NCBI RefSeq assembly: GCF_041262565.1
Contig: NZ_JBGCCJ010000001.1
Span: forward strand, 2,046,001 to 2,110,000
DNA: 64,000 bases
Direction: 5' to 3'
DNA from: Leifsonia sp. EB41
GTDB lineage: Bacteria > Actinomycetota > Actinomycetes > Actinomycetales > Microbacteriaceae
The notes beneath the pieces are model-generated. The model saw only the letters and a list, made by a program, of their open reading frames with translations. It did no database searches and had not been told where the DNA came from. Each line of letters begins with the position of its first letter. The stretch's first letter is position 1. Position numbers and translations under genes: made by a program. This document shows, piece by piece, positions 8,205 through 16,622 of this stretch.

Positions 8205-9254
8205 GTGACGGATGGGAAGCTGCCCACCATGCAGGCCGTCGCCGAGACGGCGGGAGTCTCCCTGGCGACGGTGTCCAACGTGCTGAACCAGCCGTCCCGC
8301 GTCGCGCCGGCCACCAGGGAGAAGGTGCGGGCGGCGATCGAGTCGCTCGGCTACATCCGCAACGCCGCCGCGCGCGACCTCAAGCGCAGCCGGAGCGACG
8401 GCATCGGGCTCATCGTGCCGGACATCCTCAACCGGCTGTTCGTGGACATGTCCCGCGGCGCGCAGATCACCGCAGGCAGGAAGGGCCTGAGCCTGCTGAT
8501 GGCCAACGCCGTCTACGCATTCGAGTCGTTCGAGCCGCTGGTGGTGTCCGACCAGCAGGACCAGTTCCTCGACTACTTCGCCCAAGCGCGCACGAGCGGC
8601 ATCCTCTACGCGGCGATGAGCGACCCGACGGACGGAATCAACCGCATCCGCGGCCACGTGCGCCCCATCGTGGTGATCAACTACGACCAGCCGGGCGACT
8701 GGTGCTCCGTGCTGATGGACAACCGGCAGGCCGGGCGGATCGCGGCCGAGCACCTGGCCGGCATCGGCGTGCGCCGCGTCTGCTACGTCTCGCCGCCCGA
8801 CGCCGCCCAGCCCATCGCCGACCGCCGCCGCGGAATCGAGGAGGCCGCCGCCACCCTGGACCTGGAGCTGACCCAGGTCACCACCGAGGGTCTCCAGTTC
8901 GAGCACGGGCGGTCCGCGATGGAAGGGCTCCTCGCCGACCGGGCCGACGGCGAACGCTTCGCCTTCGTCGGCATCACCGACGCGCTGGCGCTGGGCGCGC
9001 TCAGCGTCCTGCGCCAGCACCCGGAGGTGCGCATCCCGGAGGACGTCGCGCTCATCGGGCTCGACGGCACCCACGACGGCGCGGACTCCGACTGGGTGAG
9101 CCTGACCTCCATCACCCTGCCGGGCTACCGGATGGGCGAGGAGGCGATCCGGCTGGTGCTGGACGAGGCGCAGCCGGGGCACCGGCACGAGCGCGTCGTG
9201 CTGCCGGTGGGGATGCGTGTCGGCGCGAGCACGGTGCGCCCGGACGCGGGGTAG
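8205..9254 (+). CDS. LacI-family transcription regulator (orphan)
   Basis: This 349-residue regulator has a LacI-type helix-turn-helix (MQAVAETAGVSLATVSNVLN, about residues 7-26), a hinge and a sugar-binding-protein-like effector domain (about 65-345). I chose the GTG at 8205 because GGAGGA lies seven bases upstream; an in-frame GTG at 8178 lacks such a site. No transporter or catabolic gene is adjacent on its strand and I found no operator-like palindrome in front of it, so its targets are probably elsewhere. Confidence 0.88.
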   Translation: MTDGKLPTMQAVAETAGVSLATVSNVLNQPSRVAPATREKVRAAIESLGYIRNAAARDLKRSRSDGIGLIVPDILNRLFVDMSRGAQITAGRKGLSLLMANAVYAFESFEPLVVSDQQDQFLDYFAQARTSGILYAAMSDPTDGINRIRGHVRPIVVINYDQPGDWCSVLMDNRQAGRIAAEHLAGIGVRRVCYVSPPDAAQPIADRRRGIEEAAATLDLELTQVTTEGLQFEHGRSAMEGLLADRADGERFAFVGITDALALGALSVLRQHPEVRIPEDVALIGLDGTHDGADSDWVSLTSITLPGYRMGEEAIRLVLDEAQPGHRHERVVLPVGMRVGASTVRPDAG

Positions 9255-9282
9255 GGTCAGCGCCGGGTAGGGGCAGCGCCGG

Positions 9283-9852
9283 CTAGGAGCGCGCCGCCAC
9301 CAGCTCCAGCACCTCGGACGTGGTTCCCAGCTCGCCCAGCTTCGGGAACTGGTGGGCGATGGAGGCCTCGTGCGCCTCCAGCGCGTCGGTCATCGCGTCG
9401 GTGACGAACGCGACGTGGTAGCCGAGCTCGTACGCGGAGCGGGCGGTGGACTCGACGCCGGAGGTGGTGGACACGCCGGTCAGGACGATCTGGGTCGCGC
9501 CGGCCTCCTTCAGCTTGGCGTCGAGGTCGGTCGAGAGGAAGGCGCCGAGCGTGCGCTTGGTGACAGTGATGTCGCCCGGCTGCTGGTCGAGCTCCGGGAG
9601 GAGCGCGGTCGCCTCGGCGGGCAGGGACTGCCCTCCTGCACGCCCGGTCGCCTTGCCGCGGTCGGTGCGGCCCGGCGCGGTCCCTGCGACGTTCACGAGC
9701 ACGACCGGGAGGCCCTTCGCGCGGAAGGCCGCGGCGAGCTGCGCCGAGTTGGCGACGATCTGCTCGATCGGGTGCGCCGTGGGGTAGCCCAGGATGCCGG
9801 TCTGGAGGTCGATGACGACGAGGGCGGGGGTCTGTTCGAGCTCGATGCTCAT
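9283..9852 (-). CDS. Isochorismatase-like cysteine-hydrolase family protein lacking the usual cysteine
   Basis: This 189-residue cytoplasmic protein has the isochorismatase fold. The N-terminal aspartate is in LVVIDLQTGI and the conserved lysine in VTKRTLGAF. At the position that usually holds the nucleophilic cysteine it reads TGVSTTSGVESTARSAYE, with serine/glycine instead. Family members with this variant are annotated as hydrolases, but the chemistry is uncertain. The ATG at 9852 has an AGGAGA ribosome site. It is divergent from a MarR regulator with an operator-like palindrome between, so induction through that regulator is likely. Confidence 0.85.
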   Translation of the reverse strand: MSIELEQTPALVVIDLQTGILGYPTAHPIEQIVANSAQLAAAFRAKGLPVVLVNVAGTAPGRTDRGKATGRAGGQSLPAEATALLPELDQQPGDITVTKRTLGAFLSTDLDAKLKEAGATQIVLTGVSTTSGVESTARSAYELGYHVAFVTDAMTDALEAHEASIAHQFPKLGELGTTSEVLELVAARS

Positions 9853-9893
9853 GCGGGTCTCCTGTAACGTTCGCAGGCACAATCGTTTGTGTC

Positions 9894-9918
9894 GCTGATG
9901 ATCAGCCTACGCTATGAT
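9894..9918 (+). promoter_or_regulatory. MarR promoter with palindromic operator
   Basis: GCTGATGATCAGC (9894-9906) is a perfect palindrome around a central G. It lies immediately before a TATGAT -10 box (9913-9918), which ends six bases before the ATG at 9925. A second inverted repeat, CACAA-TCGT-TTGTG, lies at 9878-9891. The layout fits MarR binding between the isochorismatase-like gene and its own gene. Confidence 0.55.
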
Positions 9919-9924
9919 TTCTGC

Positions 9925-10410
9925 ATGTCCAGCGAGAGGCCGGCGGCCGGCGACCCGAGCGAACTCCTCGCGTACCTCCTCAAGCACGCCCAGCAGCGGC
10001 TGATGGCGCTCGCGGACGCCGCACTCGAACCGCACGGCCTCGACCGCAAGGAGTTCGGCGTCCTCCGGGTGCTCGCCGCGCGCGAGCCGCTGTCGCAGCA
10101 GGCGCTCGCCGGCCTCCTCGGCGTCGACCCGACCACGATGGTCGCGGTGCTCGACGCGCTCGAGGACAAGGGGATCGTGACCCGCCGGCCCGACCCGGCG
10201 GACCGTCGGCGCAATCAGATCGCCTTGACCGCGAGCGGGCAGGCGACGAATGCGGCGGCGGAGGCGGCGTATGCGGCGGCGGAAGGGGAGTTCCTGGGGC
10301 CGCTGGGGGCGGCGGATGCCGGGGAGCTGCGGCGGATGCTGCGGCTCCTCTCCCGCGGATCCGCGCCGGCCTCCTCAGAGGCAGGCGCCGAGGCCTCAGC
10401 CTCGTCGTGA
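9925..10410 (+). CDS. MarR-family transcription regulator
   Basis: This 161-residue winged-helix regulator has dimerising helices at both ends and a central recognition helix (SQQALAGLLGVDPTTMVAVLDAL, about residues 55-77) followed by the wing RRPDPADRRRNQIALT. The ATG at 9925 is preceded by TATGAT with a six-base gap and no ribosome site, so translation is probably leaderless. It is divergent from the isochorismatase-like hydrolase and probably represses it and itself. The C-terminal 15 residues (rich in Ala, Ser and Glu) are low complexity. Confidence 0.9.
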   Translation: MSSERPAAGDPSELLAYLLKHAQQRLMALADAALEPHGLDRKEFGVLRVLAAREPLSQQALAGLLGVDPTTMVAVLDALEDKGIVTRRPDPADRRRNQIALTASGQATNAAAEAAYAAAEGEFLGPLGAADAGELRRMLRLLSRGSAPASSEAGAEASASS

Positions 10411-10429
10411 AGTTCGCTCGGCTCCGCCG

Positions 10430-10828
10430 TCACAGGAGCGGACTGTCGTCGTCGGCATCGTCCTGCCAGACGCTGCTCCCGGCGGCGTAGCCGTAGGGGA
10501 ATAGCGCAATCGCGACCGGCGAGGCCATGACAGAGGCCGCGACGACCGGCAGCAGCGGGCCGAGGACGCTCTCGAGGCTCCCGGGGCGCGTGACCTCCAG
10601 GTCGGTGGCGACGCGGGCGAGGGACTCGGGACGGTCGTCGACCGGGCGGTCGGCCTCGTCGACGCTCTCTGCGAGCCGGGTGCGCAGGTCGGCGCACTGC
10701 TCGTCGGCCAGCGCGGCGAACGCCTCGGCGTGGACCCGGACGAGCTGGTCCGGCTGGCCCGTCGCGAGCACGGACTCGTAGCGCTCGACGGCCTCCTCGT
10801 CCGGGGAGGAGCGATGCTTCCTGGCCAC
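10430..10828 (-). CDS. Hypothetical protein with hydrophobic C-terminal stretch
   Basis: I do not recognise this 132-residue protein. The N-terminal 100 residues are charged and predicted helical (EEAVERYESVLATGQPDQLV onward). Residues 95-120 (LLPVVAASVMASPVAIALFPYGYAAG) are hydrophobic, and the protein ends in a cluster of aspartates (WQDDADDDSPLL). The GTG at 10828 follows a TACACT hexamer eight bases upstream. It is convergent with the MarR gene 19 bases away and divergent from a secreted protein. Confidence 0.65.
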   Translation of the reverse strand: MARKHRSSPDEEAVERYESVLATGQPDQLVRVHAEAFAALADEQCADLRTRLAESVDEADRPVDDRPESLARVATDLEVTRPGSLESVLGPLLPVVAASVMASPVAIALFPYGYAAGSSVWQDDADDDSPLL

Positions 10829-10896
10829 GAGACCCGAGTGTAGACCCGGGGTTGCACATCGCCACCGCACAGGTGAACGATTACCTGAGCATTCCT

Positions 10897-10924
10897 CATG
10901 CTGGGGCGATCCGGCTCCAGCATG
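10897..10924. promoter_or_regulatory. Inverted repeat upstream of the secreted-protein gene
   Basis: CATGCTGG (10897-10904) and CCAGCATG (10917-10924) are perfect 8-base arms separated by 12 bases. They end 26 bases before the ATG at 10951. The repeat could be a regulator site or a 5' leader hairpin; the sequence does not decide. Confidence 0.4.
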
Positions 10925-10950
10925 CACCGATGCGTGACAAAGGAGTAGGC

Positions 10951-11733
10951 ATGCGCACCACATCACGACGACTGCTCACCCTCGCAGTCGCACTCGCGAC
11001 CACGACCGGCCTTATGCTGGCCGCCGGCGCCGGCGCCCAGGCGGCGACCCCCGGGAGCGCCACCTGTTCGGGCGGCTCGATCCAGGCGCCGGCCACCCTG
11101 CCGCCCGGCAGCTACAAGAACGTCCAGATCGCCGGCTTCTGCGGCCTCGACCCCAGCGTCGCGATCAGCGGCAACGTCACCGTCAACCCCGGTGCCGCCC
11201 TCCAGCTCTCCGGCTCGGCCATCGGCGGCAACCTCAGCGTCGGCACCGGCGCGATCCTGTTCGCCTACGGCGCGCACGTAGGCGGGAACGTCAGTGCGAC
11301 CGGCGCGCACGCGCTCTACATGTTCTTCAGCCAGGTCGGCAAGAACGTCACGTTCCAGGGCGGCGGCTCCGGCCGCAACTGCACCGACCCCGACCCGAGC
11401 ACGAGCTTCGGCAACGACACGATGGTGAAGGACAGCCACATCGCGGGCAATGTGACGTTCACGGGCTGGGCCGGCTGCTGGTTCGGCCTCCTGCGCAACA
11501 CGGTCGGCGGCAATATGACCGTCTCGAACATGTACGCGAACCCGCTGAACATCAACTTCCCGGGAACACCGGACCAAACCGACCAGGGCCTCGACTCGAC
11601 GGAGATCGGGGCGAACATGGTCGGCGGCGTGCTGAGCTGCAGCGGGAACACGCCCGCGGCGCAGTTCGGCGACTCGGGGGCCGCGCCGAATACGGCGCGG
11701 AAGGCCGTCGGGGAGTGCGCGGCGCTGGTCTAG
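10951..11733 (+). CDS. Secreted protein with repeated GGN-rich strands
   Basis: This 260-residue protein has a clear secretion signal (TSRRLLTLAVALATTTGLML, then AAGAGAQAATPG, cleavage after AQA at about residue 31). The mature part repeats short strand units such as ISGNVTVNPGA, IGGNLSVGTGA, VGGNVSATGA, VGKNVTFQGG, IAGNVTFTG and VGGNMTVSN about every 20 residues, a pattern expected of a beta-helix. Cysteines at TCSGG, FCGLD, NCTDP, GCWFG, LSCSG and GECAA suggest disulfides. The ribosome site AAAGGAG precedes the ATG. I do not know its function; an extracellular or wall-associated structural role is possible. Confidence 0.8.
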   Translation: MRTTSRRLLTLAVALATTTGLMLAAGAGAQAATPGSATCSGGSIQAPATLPPGSYKNVQIAGFCGLDPSVAISGNVTVNPGAALQLSGSAIGGNLSVGTGAILFAYGAHVGGNVSATGAHALYMFFSQVGKNVTFQGGGSGRNCTDPDPSTSFGNDTMVKDSHIAGNVTFTGWAGCWFGLLRNTVGGNMTVSNMYANPLNINFPGTPDQTDQGLDSTEIGANMVGGVLSCSGNTPAAQFGDSGAAPNTARKAVGECAALV

Positions 11734-11752
11734 CGCCGTCGTACGACAGGAA

Positions 11753-11807
11753 GACACGCCAGGATCTCCTTCCGAACGGGGTTCGGAAGGAGATCTTTGG
11801 GCGTGTC
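11753..11807. terminator. Bidirectional terminator-like hairpin
   Basis: A perfect 15-bp stem (11763-11777 with 11781-11795, GGG loop) is flanked by a second 8-bp pairing (GACACGCC at 11753-11760 with GGCGTGTC at 11800-11807). TTT follows on the plus strand. It sits between two convergent genes and probably ends both transcripts. Confidence 0.85.
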
Positions 11808-11818
11808 GCGGGCGTTTC

Positions 11819-12442
11819 CTATCGGCGCTCGCGGGGTGGGAGGGGCGCGTGGTCGCGGGGTTGGGCGCGGAGCGCGAAACCGAAGGTGATCGCGGCGGCG
11901 AAGGCGAGGATCAGCGCCGGGATGCCGAAGCCGAACGCTGACGCGAGGGGGCGGCCCACGAGGGCCACGACCCCGACGGTCGCGGCGATGTCTTTCAGTC
12001 GTATCCATGCGCGGGGGGACAGGGCTGAGCGCACGCGTTCGATCGCCGGTGCGGGGTCATCGGCGAGGCGGTACGCCGAGCCGGCGAAGAGGGCCGCGCT
12101 CGTCATCCCGAGAAGGTACGGAGCCGCGAAGATCGCGAGCGCCGCGGTGGCCGCCGACCCGGACCGCCGAAGCCATCGGACGTCGAAATCGTCCCAGCGC
12201 GTGTATGCGCGGAAGCCGAAGAACCAGTACGCCAGAGCGGAGAAGACGACGATCGAGGCGGTTGTGATCGCGTACGGCCTCAGGAACGGGACAGGCGGGA
12301 ACATCGCCAACGCAACGGCCGGAACGGCGAGGAGCAGCGGAGGCACCAGCCAGTCGCTCACCCGTAGCGGCACCCCCGGCGGCACGACGAGCGGCGCGTC
12401 GTCGTGCCCGGCGTCAAACGCCGGCGCATCACCCTCGGTCAC
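11819..12442 (-). CDS. Four-helix membrane protein of unknown function
   Basis: This 207-residue protein has about four hydrophobic segments: about residues 30-50, 57-76, 95-118 and 153-190. It contains the aromatic stretch YWFFGFRAYTRWDDFDVRWLRR between helices two and three. I do not recognise a family. The GTG at 12442 is preceded by a TAAGCT hexamer six bases upstream and no ribosome site, suggesting a leaderless transcript started inside the end of the neighbouring reductase gene. Confidence 0.75.
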   Translation of the reverse strand: MTEGDAPAFDAGHDDAPLVVPPGVPLRVSDWLVPPLLLAVPAVALAMFPPVPFLRPYAITTASIVVFSALAYWFFGFRAYTRWDDFDVRWLRRSGSAATAALAIFAAPYLLGMTSAALFAGSAYRLADDPAPAIERVRSALSPRAWIRLKDIAATVGVVALVGRPLASAFGFGIPALILAFAAAITFGFALRAQPRDHAPLPPRERR

Positions 12443-12468
12443 GCCGCGAGCTTAGCGCCGCCCGCGCC

Positions 12469-13355
12469 TCACGCCTCCGGGATCACCATCGCGAACCGCT
12501 CCGGGCGCGGCACGTCCGGGTCGGGCCCGTTGCGTACGCCCGCGTCGAGCGCGTCGATGCGTGCCAACTCGTCGTCGCCCAGCTCGAAGTCGAAGACGTC
12601 GAAGTTCTCGGCGATGCGGCCCGGGTTCACCGACTTCGGGATGGCCGAGCGGCCCTGCTGGAGGTGCCAGCGGAGCATCACCTGGGCCGGGTCTTGCCGT
12701 GGGCGCTGGCGAGGTCGGCGAGCACCGGGTCCTCCATCACGTTGCGGCGCTGCTCGCCCCAGCCCGGGTAGAAGGTGATGCCGCCGATCGGGGACCAGAC
12801 CTGCGTGACGATGCCGTGCGCGGCGTCCGCGGCCTGCACCTCCGGCTGGGTGAAGTACGGGTGAAGCTCCACCTGGTTCACCACAGGGACCACGTTGGTC
12901 TCGGCGAGCAGTCGGCCCAGGTGGTGCGGCAGGAAGTTGCTGACGCCGATCGCGCGCACGCAGCCGTCGGCGAGGAGGGTCTCCAGCGCCGTGTACGCGG
13001 CGATCGTCTGGTCGAACCGGTCGGGCGCAGGCTGGTGGAGGATGAGGAGGTCGAGCTGCTCGAGCCCGAGCTTGGCGGCGGCCTTCTCCCACGCGTGCAG
13101 CGTCGGATCGTACCCGTAGTCGGACACCCAGACCTTGGTCTCCACGAAGACGTCGGTGCGGTCGAGGCCGGAGCGGCGCAGGCCCTCGCCGACCTCCCGC
13201 TCGTTGCCGTACGCGGCAGCGGTGTCGATGTGCCGGTAGCCGGTCGCGAGCGCGGCCTCCACCGCCGCGGTGGTCTCCTCGGGCGGGCTCTGGAAGACGC
13301 CGAGCCCGAGCGCGGGCATCGTGACGCCGTTGTTGAGGGTGAGTTCGATGGTCAT
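12469..13355 (-). pseudogene. Aldo/keto reductase interrupted by a frameshift
   Basis: The first 220 or so codons (from the ATG at 13355) encode an aldo/keto reductase of the 2,5-diketo-gluconate reductase type, with tetrad residues in DTAAAYGNE (Asp, Tyr), VETKVWVSD (Lys) and LLILHQPAP (His). At about 12686-12691 the frame breaks after SAHGKT. The other frame continues as [20 protein letters not shown] and the cofactor motif [17 protein letters not shown] to a stop at 12469. One base missing from a C-run explains it. This is either a young pseudogene or an assembly error. TAGCGT ends seven bases before the start (leaderless). Confidence 0.85.
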
Positions 13356-13441
13356 GGCCACCACGCTAAGCGCGACCGTCGACGGCAGGGAGGCCGCGCC
13401 AGTGCCTCCCTCCGCGGCCGCGCGCGGCGTAGCGTCGGGGT

Positions 13442-14341
13442 ATGACCAACAGCGACGATGTGCGGGACTTCCTCACCTCCCGCCGCGCCCGGCTCACCCC
13501 GGAGCAGGCCGGGCTGCCCGCGTACGGCGGCAACCGCCGGGTCTCCGGGCTGCGCCGCGAGGAGGTCGCGATGCTCGCCGGGGTGAGCGTCGACTACTAC
13601 ACGCGGCTGGAGCGCGGGAACCTGTCCGGCGCCTCCGACAGCGTGCTGGAGGCGCTCGCCCGGGCGCTCCAGCTCGACGAGGCGGAGACCGCGCACCTCT
13701 ACGACCTGGCGCGGGCCGCGGACGTCGCCCCGCGCATCCGCCGCCGTCGCAGCCCGCAGACGGTGCGGCCCAGCCTCCAGCGCGTCATCGACGCGATCAC
13801 CGGCGCGCCCGCCTGGGTGCGCAACGACCGCGGCGACGTCCTCGCCGCCAACGAGCTCGGCCGGGCGCTCTACCTCGACCTGATGGCGGAGCCCGTGAAG
13901 CCGCCGAACGCCTCGCGGTTCACCTTCCTCAACCCGAAGTCGCGCGCGTTCTACGCGGACTGGGAGCGGGCCGCCGACGACATGGTCGCCATCCTGCGCT
14001 CGGCCGCCGGACGCAACCCCTACGACAAGGACCTCACCGACCTCGTCGGCGAGCTGTCCACCCGCAGCGAAGAGTTCCGGACCCGCTGGGCGCGGCACGA
14101 CGTCAAGTACCACCGCACCGGCCGCAAGCGGGTGCACCACCCGATCGTCGGCGACCTCGACCTGGCCTTCGAGGCGTTCGAGCTGCCGGGCGAGCCGGGG
14201 CTGCGCATCAATGTGTACACGGCCGACCCCGGCACGCCGTCGGAGGACGCGCTGAAGCTGCTGGCGAGCTGGGCGGCGACGCAGCGGGACGCGGAGGCCG
14301 CCACCGAGGCCGGCCGTCCCGACATCACGATCAACGACTAG
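13442..14341 (+). CDS. XRE-family regulator with MmyB-like ligand domain
   Basis: This 299-residue protein has an N-terminal XRE helix-turn-helix (GLRREEVAMLAGVSVDYYTR, about residues 37-56, then LERGNLSGAS) and a C-terminal MmyB-like PAS-type domain (about 105-280) that binds a fatty-acid-like ligand in structurally known homologues. TAGCGT ends six bases before the ATG, so the transcript is probably leaderless. Such regulators in actinobacteria usually control neighbouring oxidoreductases: here the divergent reductase 87 bases away and the downstream cupin and SDR genes. Confidence 0.92.
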   Translation: MTNSDDVRDFLTSRRARLTPEQAGLPAYGGNRRVSGLRREEVAMLAGVSVDYYTRLERGNLSGASDSVLEALARALQLDEAETAHLYDLARAADVAPRIRRRRSPQTVRPSLQRVIDAITGAPAWVRNDRGDVLAANELGRALYLDLMAEPVKPPNASRFTFLNPKSRAFYADWERAADDMVAILRSAAGRNPYDKDLTDLVGELSTRSEEFRTRWARHDVKYHRTGRKRVHHPIVGDLDLAFEAFELPGEPGLRINVYTADPGTPSEDALKLLASWAATQRDAEAATEAGRPDITIND

Positions 14342-14349
14342 GAGACCCC

Positions 14350-14757
14350 GTGGAACTGCTCCCCGACTCCCCGACCACCCCCGGCCCCGCAGACCTCTTC
14401 ACCGGGACCGTCCACTTCGACGTCATCGCCGCCGGCGCCGTGCCGTCCCGGCTGCGGGTGAACCTCGTCCGCTTCGCGCCCGGCTCCCGCACCGCCTGGC
14501 ACCGGCACGCGAACGGCCAGACCCTCCACGTGACGCAGGGCGTCGCCCTCATGCAGTCCCGCGGAGGCGAGGTGCTGGAGGTGCGCCCCGGCCAGACCGT
14601 CCACACCCCGCCCGGCGAGTGGCACTGGCACGGCGCCGACCCCGAGCACTTCATGGAGCACCTGGCCATGTGGGAGGCGCTCGGCGACGGGCAGGACGGC
14701 CCCGAGACGGAGTGGGCCGACCACGTGACCGACGCCGAGTACGAGAGCCGGTCCTGA
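14350..14757 (+). CDS. Cupin-domain protein
   Basis: This 135-residue single-domain cupin has both metal-binding motifs: AWHRHANGQTLHVTQG (motif 1 histidines) and HTPPGEWHWHGADPEH (motif 2). It resembles small quercetin-dioxygenase-like cupins of the 'HxHxxxxTLHVxxG' type that often accompany short-chain reductases; the reaction is unknown. The GTG at 14350 has AGGAG six bases upstream, overlapping the stop of the XRE gene, so it is in that operon. Confidence 0.88.
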   Translation: MELLPDSPTTPGPADLFTGTVHFDVIAAGAVPSRLRVNLVRFAPGSRTAWHRHANGQTLHVTQGVALMQSRGGEVLEVRPGQTVHTPPGEWHWHGADPEHFMEHLAMWEALGDGQDGPETEWADHVTDAEYESRS

Positions 14758-14761
14758 CGGA

Positions 14762-15007
14762 ATGGGGCGAGCACGGGAGCGGGCCTTGACCACCCGCAGC
14801 CGCGCACGCGAGCGCCGCCGCTTCGCCCAGGACGTGCAGCGCACCATCGCCGCACTGCCCGAGGACGAGGACGCGCTGCTCCGGGTGGAGGCCGCCCTCC
14901 GCTCTGCGCCGGGGTTCGCAGCAGTTCCCCCGCTCTGGTGGCTGTTCCGCCGCCCGGCCACCGACCTGGGGGCCGAGAAGCCCGGCCGCACGAAGGAGAA
15001 GCGATGA
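14762..15007 (+). CDS. Small hypothetical basic protein
   Basis: This frame of 81 residues is basic at both ends (RARERALTTRSRARERRR; GRTKEKR) with a central acidic helix (LPEDEDALLRVEAALRSAPG) and the motif PPLWWLFRRP. It matches no family I know. It is packed between the cupin (four-base gap) and the SDR gene (ATGA overlap), which supports translation. A TTG at 14786 is an alternative start. Confidence 0.55.
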   Translation: MGRARERALTTRSRARERRRFAQDVQRTIAALPEDEDALLRVEAALRSAPGFAAVPPLWWLFRRPATDLGAEKPGRTKEKR

Positions 15008-15780
15008 CCGACAGCCCGCTCACCGTCCTCGTCGTCGGCGCCACCGGCAGCATCGGCCGGCTCGTCGTGGCCGAGGCTCTACGGCGCGGGCACCGCGTGA
15101 GGGCGCTGGTGCGCGACACAGCCAGGGCCGAGAGCATCCTGGCGGCCTCTACCGAGCTCGTCGTCGGCGACCTCACCCGGCCGGCGACGCTCGGCGCTGC
15201 GGTGGAGGGCGCCGACGCCATCGTCTTCACCCACGGCTCCGGCACCCGGGAGACCGACGTGCGCGACATCGACTACGCCGGTGTCGTCAACACGCTCGCC
15301 GCTGCGGCGGGACGTCCTGTCCGGATCGCCCTCATGACCGCCGTCGGCACGACGCGGCCCGGCGCTCCGTACGCGGCATGGAAGCGCCGCGGCGAGCGCC
15401 TGGTCCGCGCGAGCGGGAACCGCTACACGATCGTGCGGCCAGGCTGGTTCGACTACAACAGCGCGGCCCAGCGCGCGATCGTCTTCCGCCAGGGCGACAC
15501 CGCCCAGTCCGGCACGCCGGCGGACGGCGTCATCGCCCGGGACGAGATCGCCCGCGTGCTGGTCGACAGCCTCACGAACCCGGCGGCGGACCGCCGGACT
15601 CTGGAGCTCGTGGCGACCGACGGTCCCGAACTGGACGACCTGACACCGCTGTTCGCGGCGCTCACACCGGATGCGCCCGGCGCTCTGGACGGCGCGCTCG
15701 ACGCGGCGACCGCCCCGCCGGCGGCCGAGCCGCAGCGCTTCCGCGACGACCTCGCAGCGCTCGGGGCCCTCCACACCTAG
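15004..15780 (+). CDS. NAD(P)-binding SDR-type oxidoreductase (NmrA/atypical SDR)
   Basis: This 258-residue protein begins with a Rossmann nucleotide-binding motif (LVVGATGSIGRLV, about residues 9-21) and continues as an atypical short-chain dehydrogenase: VVGDLTRPATL, GADAIVFTHGSG, and the C-terminal TIVRPGWFDYN. The active-site YxxxK is represented by YAAWKRRGE. It may be a reductase or an NAD(P)-sensing protein. Its ATG overlaps the preceding stop (ATGA at 15004-15007), so it is the last gene of the XRE-cupin operon. A family A palindrome follows directly after its stop. Confidence 0.88.
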   Translation: MTDSPLTVLVVGATGSIGRLVVAEALRRGHRVRALVRDTARAESILAASTELVVGDLTRPATLGAAVEGADAIVFTHGSGTRETDVRDIDYAGVVNTLAAAAGRPVRIALMTAVGTTRPGAPYAAWKRRGERLVRASGNRYTIVRPGWFDYNSAAQRAIVFRQGDTAQSGTPADGVIARDEIARVLVDSLTNPAADRRTLELVATDGPELDDLTPLFAALTPDAPGALDGALDAATAPPAAEPQRFRDDLAALGALHT

Positions 15781-15782
15781 AC

Positions 15783-15839
15783 CGAAGGGCACGTTGTTGT
15801 CGCTTTCCCGTGCGGGAAGCGACAACAACGTGCCCTTCG
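15783..15839. repeat. Dispersed palindrome family A, copy 2
   Basis: Arms at 15783-15805 and 15817-15839 are a perfect 23-bp inverted repeat (CGAAGGGCACGTTGTTGTC head), extended by a further CCCG/CGGG pairing past one bulged T. It fills the gap between two convergent genes. It is far longer than a normal terminator and matches copies at 6451, 55724 and 57629. Confidence 0.9.
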
Positions 15840-15855
15840 ATGGTGCGAGGCTCGG

Positions 15856-16518
15856 TTACTTGGCCGGGGGCATCAGCACGGAGTCGATCAGGTAGACCGT
15901 GGCGTTGGCGGTGTGCACGCCGCCGCAGATGACGTTGGCGTCGTTCACCTTGAGGTTGTCGCCGGAGCCGGTGACCGTGACGGTCCCGCCCTCGACGGTC
16001 TTGTGGGTGCCCACGATATCCTTCGGCGAGAGCTGGCCGGGGATGACGTGGTAGGTGAGGATGCTGGTCAGCGTCGGAGCGCCGGCGGGCGTCTTGAGCG
16101 TGTTGATCGTCGCCGGGTCGATCTTCTTGAACGCGTCATCGACGGGGGCGAACACCGTGAACTGGCCGCTGTTGAGGGTGTCGACCAGGTTCACGCTCGG
16201 GTTGAGCTTGCCGGAGACGGAGGCGACCAGGGTCGTCAGCAGGGGGTTGTTGCTCGCCGCGGTGGCGACCGGGTCCTGGGCCATCCCCTGGACCGAGCCG
16301 GCGCCGGAGGGCACGGCCTTCGCGTAGGTGGCGCAACCGGGGCCGACCAGGTCGGCGGCCGGGTCCATCGACGCCGAGGCCGACGGGGAGGACGACTTCA
16401 TGGAAGAGCTGCCGGTCGTCGAGGCCGTACCGGCTCCGGACGAACAGGCGGTGAGCGCGAGGGCGGCGGCGGCGAGGATGCCGGCGGCGGCGAGGCGGGT
16501 GCGAGTTGTGGATCGCAT
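15856..16518 (-). CDS. Fasciclin-domain lipoprotein
   Basis: This 220-residue surface lipoprotein has a signal peptide ending in the lipobox LTAC (cysteine at about residue 25), a Ser-rich linker (residues 26-52) and a single fasciclin (FAS1) domain at about 85-215, with [20 protein letters not shown] and [18 protein letters not shown]1 domains mediate adhesion; mycobacterial MPT70/MPT83 are relatives. The ATG is at 16518. It is divergent from a molybdopterin oxidoreductase, a pairing seen in other actinobacteria, sometimes under an ECF sigma factor. No sigma factor is present here. Confidence 0.92.
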   Translation of the reverse strand: MRSTTRTRLAAAGILAAAALALTACSSGAGTASTTGSSSMKSSSPSASASMDPAADLVGPGCATYAKAVPSGAGSVQGMAQDPVATAASNNPLLTTLVASVSGKLNPSVNLVDTLNSGQFTVFAPVDDAFKKIDPATINTLKTPAGAPTLTSILTYHVIPGQLSPKDIVGTHKTVEGGTVTVTGSGDNLKVNDANVICGGVHTANATVYLIDSVLMPPAK

Positions 16519-16622
16519 AGTGGTTCTCCTTCTTGGTGGTGCGCCTTGTGAAGCTCCGAGCAGATGCAGATCGGGAGGCCGCGTCGGTGGCCGTCAACAG
16601 GGATTCGTCCTCGGTGCCCGAT

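Noticed and set aside
12469-13355. Programmed frameshift in the aldo/keto reductase
   Set aside because: There is no slippery heptamer or stimulatory structure, and this enzyme family is not known to use recoding. A one-base indel explains the break.
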